Part shown: piece by piece, positions 18,430 to 20,629 of the stretch | Numbering within the stretch: the stretch's first letter is position 1 | Layout: every line of letters starts with the position of its first letter | Assembly: GCA_032718475.1 (NCBI GenBank) | Contig: JAUCBJ010002035.1 | Coordinates: 1 to 20,629 of the forward strand | Direction: 5' to 3' | Length of the DNA stretch: 20,629 bases | Origin: Nemertoderma westbladi | Taxonomy: Eukaryota > Xenacoelomorpha > Nemertodermatida > Nemertodermatidae | The notes under the pieces: generated by a model | Database searches by the model: none | Told to the model about the DNA's origin: nothing | The model's input: only the letters and a program-made list of their open reading frames with translations | Program-made: the position numbers and the translations under genes

Positions 18430-20069
18430 TCGTTGTTGGCCCTTCAGTGCCACCATACACAATATATACCTGGAGATTCGCCCATATAATATTCAATATT
18501 ATACTTATACGACATAATACTTTATTAATGGTGAAGGGTTTGATCTAGCCAATCACAGAATAACATCGCTTGGTTGGTCAGTGAAGGTCACATTGCCTTT
18601 GGTGTGACTGTATGTCACCTTGGAGTGAGTGACTGTGGGAGAACGGCTTTTAAATTGTTTTCTGATGAGTGTCACCCACTGGACAGTAGTATGGTATATT
18701 CTGTGGTAGGTTAATCGTGCAAAACTAATTTATTAGGGTTATAAACTATTGGTTTAATGTATAAGACACGTGGGCTCCTGCAGAACAATTTCGTCGTTTC
18801 GTATCCTAGTGGGTGCAGCCATCCAGGGAGGGTCACCATAAGAAAGATATTTTATTCAGAACCGGAACCATAAATATCTTTGAGGAAGTCAGATGTGTCA
18901 AGATTGTGCTTTATAGATGTGCTTTATAGGAGAGCAATTAATTACAATATAGAGCCTACTCTGAGTAAGTTTGGAATCAGTTGGTGGCTGATTATCATTT
19001 AATTTTTCCTCACCATAATCATCACAATAACCCCCATACACCCCACGATATTCTTCATAACAGAGGAGCTCTTCACTTATTATATTTTTAGGACTATATT
19101 AATGGACCCCGACTTTATAATTGTTGCATTATTAGCAATAAATTTCCTTAGAATCGGTAGATAAAGCCATCACGTTTTGCCAGCATTGTCAGATCGAAAC
19201 TCCCCCATTCTGTCAGTGAATGTAACAATATAATTCAAGTGAACTGATATTAAATAAAATAAGTAAAAATAATTTTAGCTAATAATTTTATAATAATTAT
19301 ATATATAAGGATTATTCTAAATTTCTGGCAAACAGGCAAGGGAAGATGGGGGGATATGATACATGGGGTAAATGGATACATCAGCTGCAAATCTCTCACA
19401 GTTTAATGTAGAAACATAAAATTTCAATTTTCTTAGGTAAAATTTAATGGTGATCAATGTTCACATACTGTGGGGTTCTGGTAGTCTAATTTCAATTTAT
19501 ATAAAATTATTTTCTAAAACTTCAATGATATATTGTTAACCAAATGCCATGTTAAATAGATCATTCGAAAGCTTATTTTGTTAAAAACTTATTTACATGA
19601 TTTTATGAGAATAAAATGGACCTTCTTTGTCAAATCAAAAAGTTCCTTATTTTAATGGTGTATAAAATATAGATTCATATCACAATGACTAAGCCTACAA
19701 ATTGCAAGACTGCAAGGAAGTCAGACTATGTAGGTAATACAATTAGGGTATTAGTTATATTAGGATTTTGGACATTTTTGGATTTCGTTCAACTTTGGAT
19801 TCATGTTGCTTTTCAGTGGATCCAACGTTTAATTTTGGCACTTATGATGTAACACCTTTTGCTTATGTCCCAACTGCTATTAACTATAGTAAAATCAAAC
19901 TATAGTAATGTCAACTTATTCCAAAAGTTTATTATAACTGTTAACATTATCCACTCCTAAAGACAAAATATTCAGGCTTCATCACCATTGGGGAGTCAGC
20001 ACTACCAGTTACTTTCAAACCCCCTACCTTTAGCATGCACAGTCAGTGTACCTGACATTTTCAAGAAAA
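18430..20069. other. Intergenic DNA, no gene recognised
   Basis: I see nothing to annotate with confidence. GCCAATCACAG at about 18549 is a CCAAT-like word, but no TATA and ORF follow it. ATGTGCTTTATAG is nearly duplicated at about 18905-18930. The region is AT-rich, with an AT-only stretch near 19280-19310. Confidence 0.5.
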
Positions 20070-20629
20070 CTGTAGGACATAAATGATGAAAGGAATTGGA
20101 ATTGGAAATGATAAAGCTCAGGCGGAATTCCTACTTTGTTTTCGAAGCAAACCTGGGTTAATTGATTCTGTCGATTCCCCTGATGTAGAAGTACATCTCC
20201 TTGGTCTGAAACAAATCTATGATCGGAAGCTCCCTCCACTGCTAAATAAAGACCAACCTTGAGTCAACGTTTTGGGTGTTATCTACGCCACCATCCATAA
20301 CGCCACTGCCACCGTCGCCTCCACCATTATGTCCACGATGCCACCACCACCAGCAGCGACGCCACCACCCACGACGCCACTGCCCACGACACCACCTGTC
20401 CCCACTCACTGCTTTCCCGCTTGCAGCAACCAAACAGTGGGCCTCCCTGGCTCCTGTCCACAATGCCAGGCTAAAAGCCCTGCATGAGTCCCTCCCACCA
20501 TCCGGGGTGGCAAGGTTGAACTCCCTGGACCACCCCACCGCAGGCTGCTGGCTTGACGCCATCCCCGTCAGCCCTTCCCCGCCACTTCCTCCAACAAAGG
20601 CTGGCAATCGCCATCCTGGTCAGCAATGC
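20070..20629 (+). CDS. GC-rich partial open frame, possible retroelement coding remnant
   Basis: From 20246 to the window end one plus-strand frame has no stop (128 codons), in DNA much richer in G+C than the rest. It begins with a proline- and threonine-rich stretch around 20280-20400. It then reads AATKQWASLAPVHNARLKAL and PPSGVARLNSLDHPTAGCWL, followed by DAIPVSPS. The pattern ARLxS...P.A..WL.A.P resembles a segment near the C-terminus of some reverse-transcriptase-bearing polyproteins, from memory only. A frameshift near 20575 may follow, where a neighbouring frame reads HFLQQRLAIAILVSN. There is no start codon, and AATAAA at 20245-20250 just upstream could belong to an LTR. The other long minus-strand frame here is less plausible. 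Confidence 0.3.

Noticed and set aside
17656-18496. Repeat protein with KQLVRTTCFAK units on the minus strand
   Set aside because: Overlapping frames appear in several phases because the 31/32-bp units shift frame. There are no flanking exons or promoter.
20242-20607. Minus-strand ORF of 121 codons rich in Gly and Trp
   Set aside because: It is the shadow of a proline-rich, GC-rich plus-strand stretch. The composition is explained by the CCACCA-type low complexity.

Overview
The window looks like AT-rich, repeat-dense intergenic DNA from an animal (probably invertebrate) nuclear genome. The evidence is a 5'-truncated LINE, a Transib/RAG1-family transposase with frameshifts, a TTAA-flanked inverted-repeat element, several unrelated tandem arrays, metazoan-type promoter signals (CCAAT, TATA, octamer, TCAGT initiator) and no operon-like gene packing. 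The palindromic octamer TAGGCCTA occurs five times, far above chance. I cannot name the species. No intact, recognisable host gene is present.

Layout, left to right. 1-2570: a CpG-richer block with a 109-codon ORF of unknown function (498-827), decayed coding-like sequence, and a promoter-like stretch (CRE, CCAAT, TATA, initiator) that may lie inside a solo or 3' LTR (about 1884-2567). 2570-4740: AT-rich, with a nested fold-back sequence (about 3120-3300) and the first copy of a dispersed repeat carrying a GGGGACGTCCCC core. 4748-5912: a 33-bp minisatellite of about 35 units, open on both strands. 5940-7866: a LINE reverse transcriptase pseudogene abutting that minisatellite. 7867-11080: the second dispersed-repeat copy, a hairpin, two related 40/41-bp arrays built from TAACTG, and a 158-bp tandem repeat. 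11082-13104 (minus): an almost complete Transib/RAG1-like transposase with all catalytic residues but two frameshifts. 13430-14280: a degenerate repeat family whose units end in CCGCTAGNGGG. 14702-15244 (minus): a 181-codon ORF with a convincing promoter directly upstream. 15538-16580: an inverted partial copy of that ORF's 5' end that has expanded into a 21-bp array, later split by a 576-bp TTAA inverted-repeat element. 17554-17610 (minus): a tRNA-like SINE head. 17763-18416: 21 units of a 31-bp satellite built on a near-perfect 24-bp palindrome. 18430-20240: nothing recognised. 20246-20629: a GC-rich open frame running off the window, possibly retroelement coding sequence.

The elements do not form a pathway. 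They record a history of nested insertions and tandem expansions. The clearest sequence of events is an ORF whose 5' coding segment was copied in inverted orientation, amplified as a 21-bp repeat, and then interrupted by a TTAA-targeting non-autonomous transposon. The most unusual structures are the palindromic satellite and this coding-derived array.
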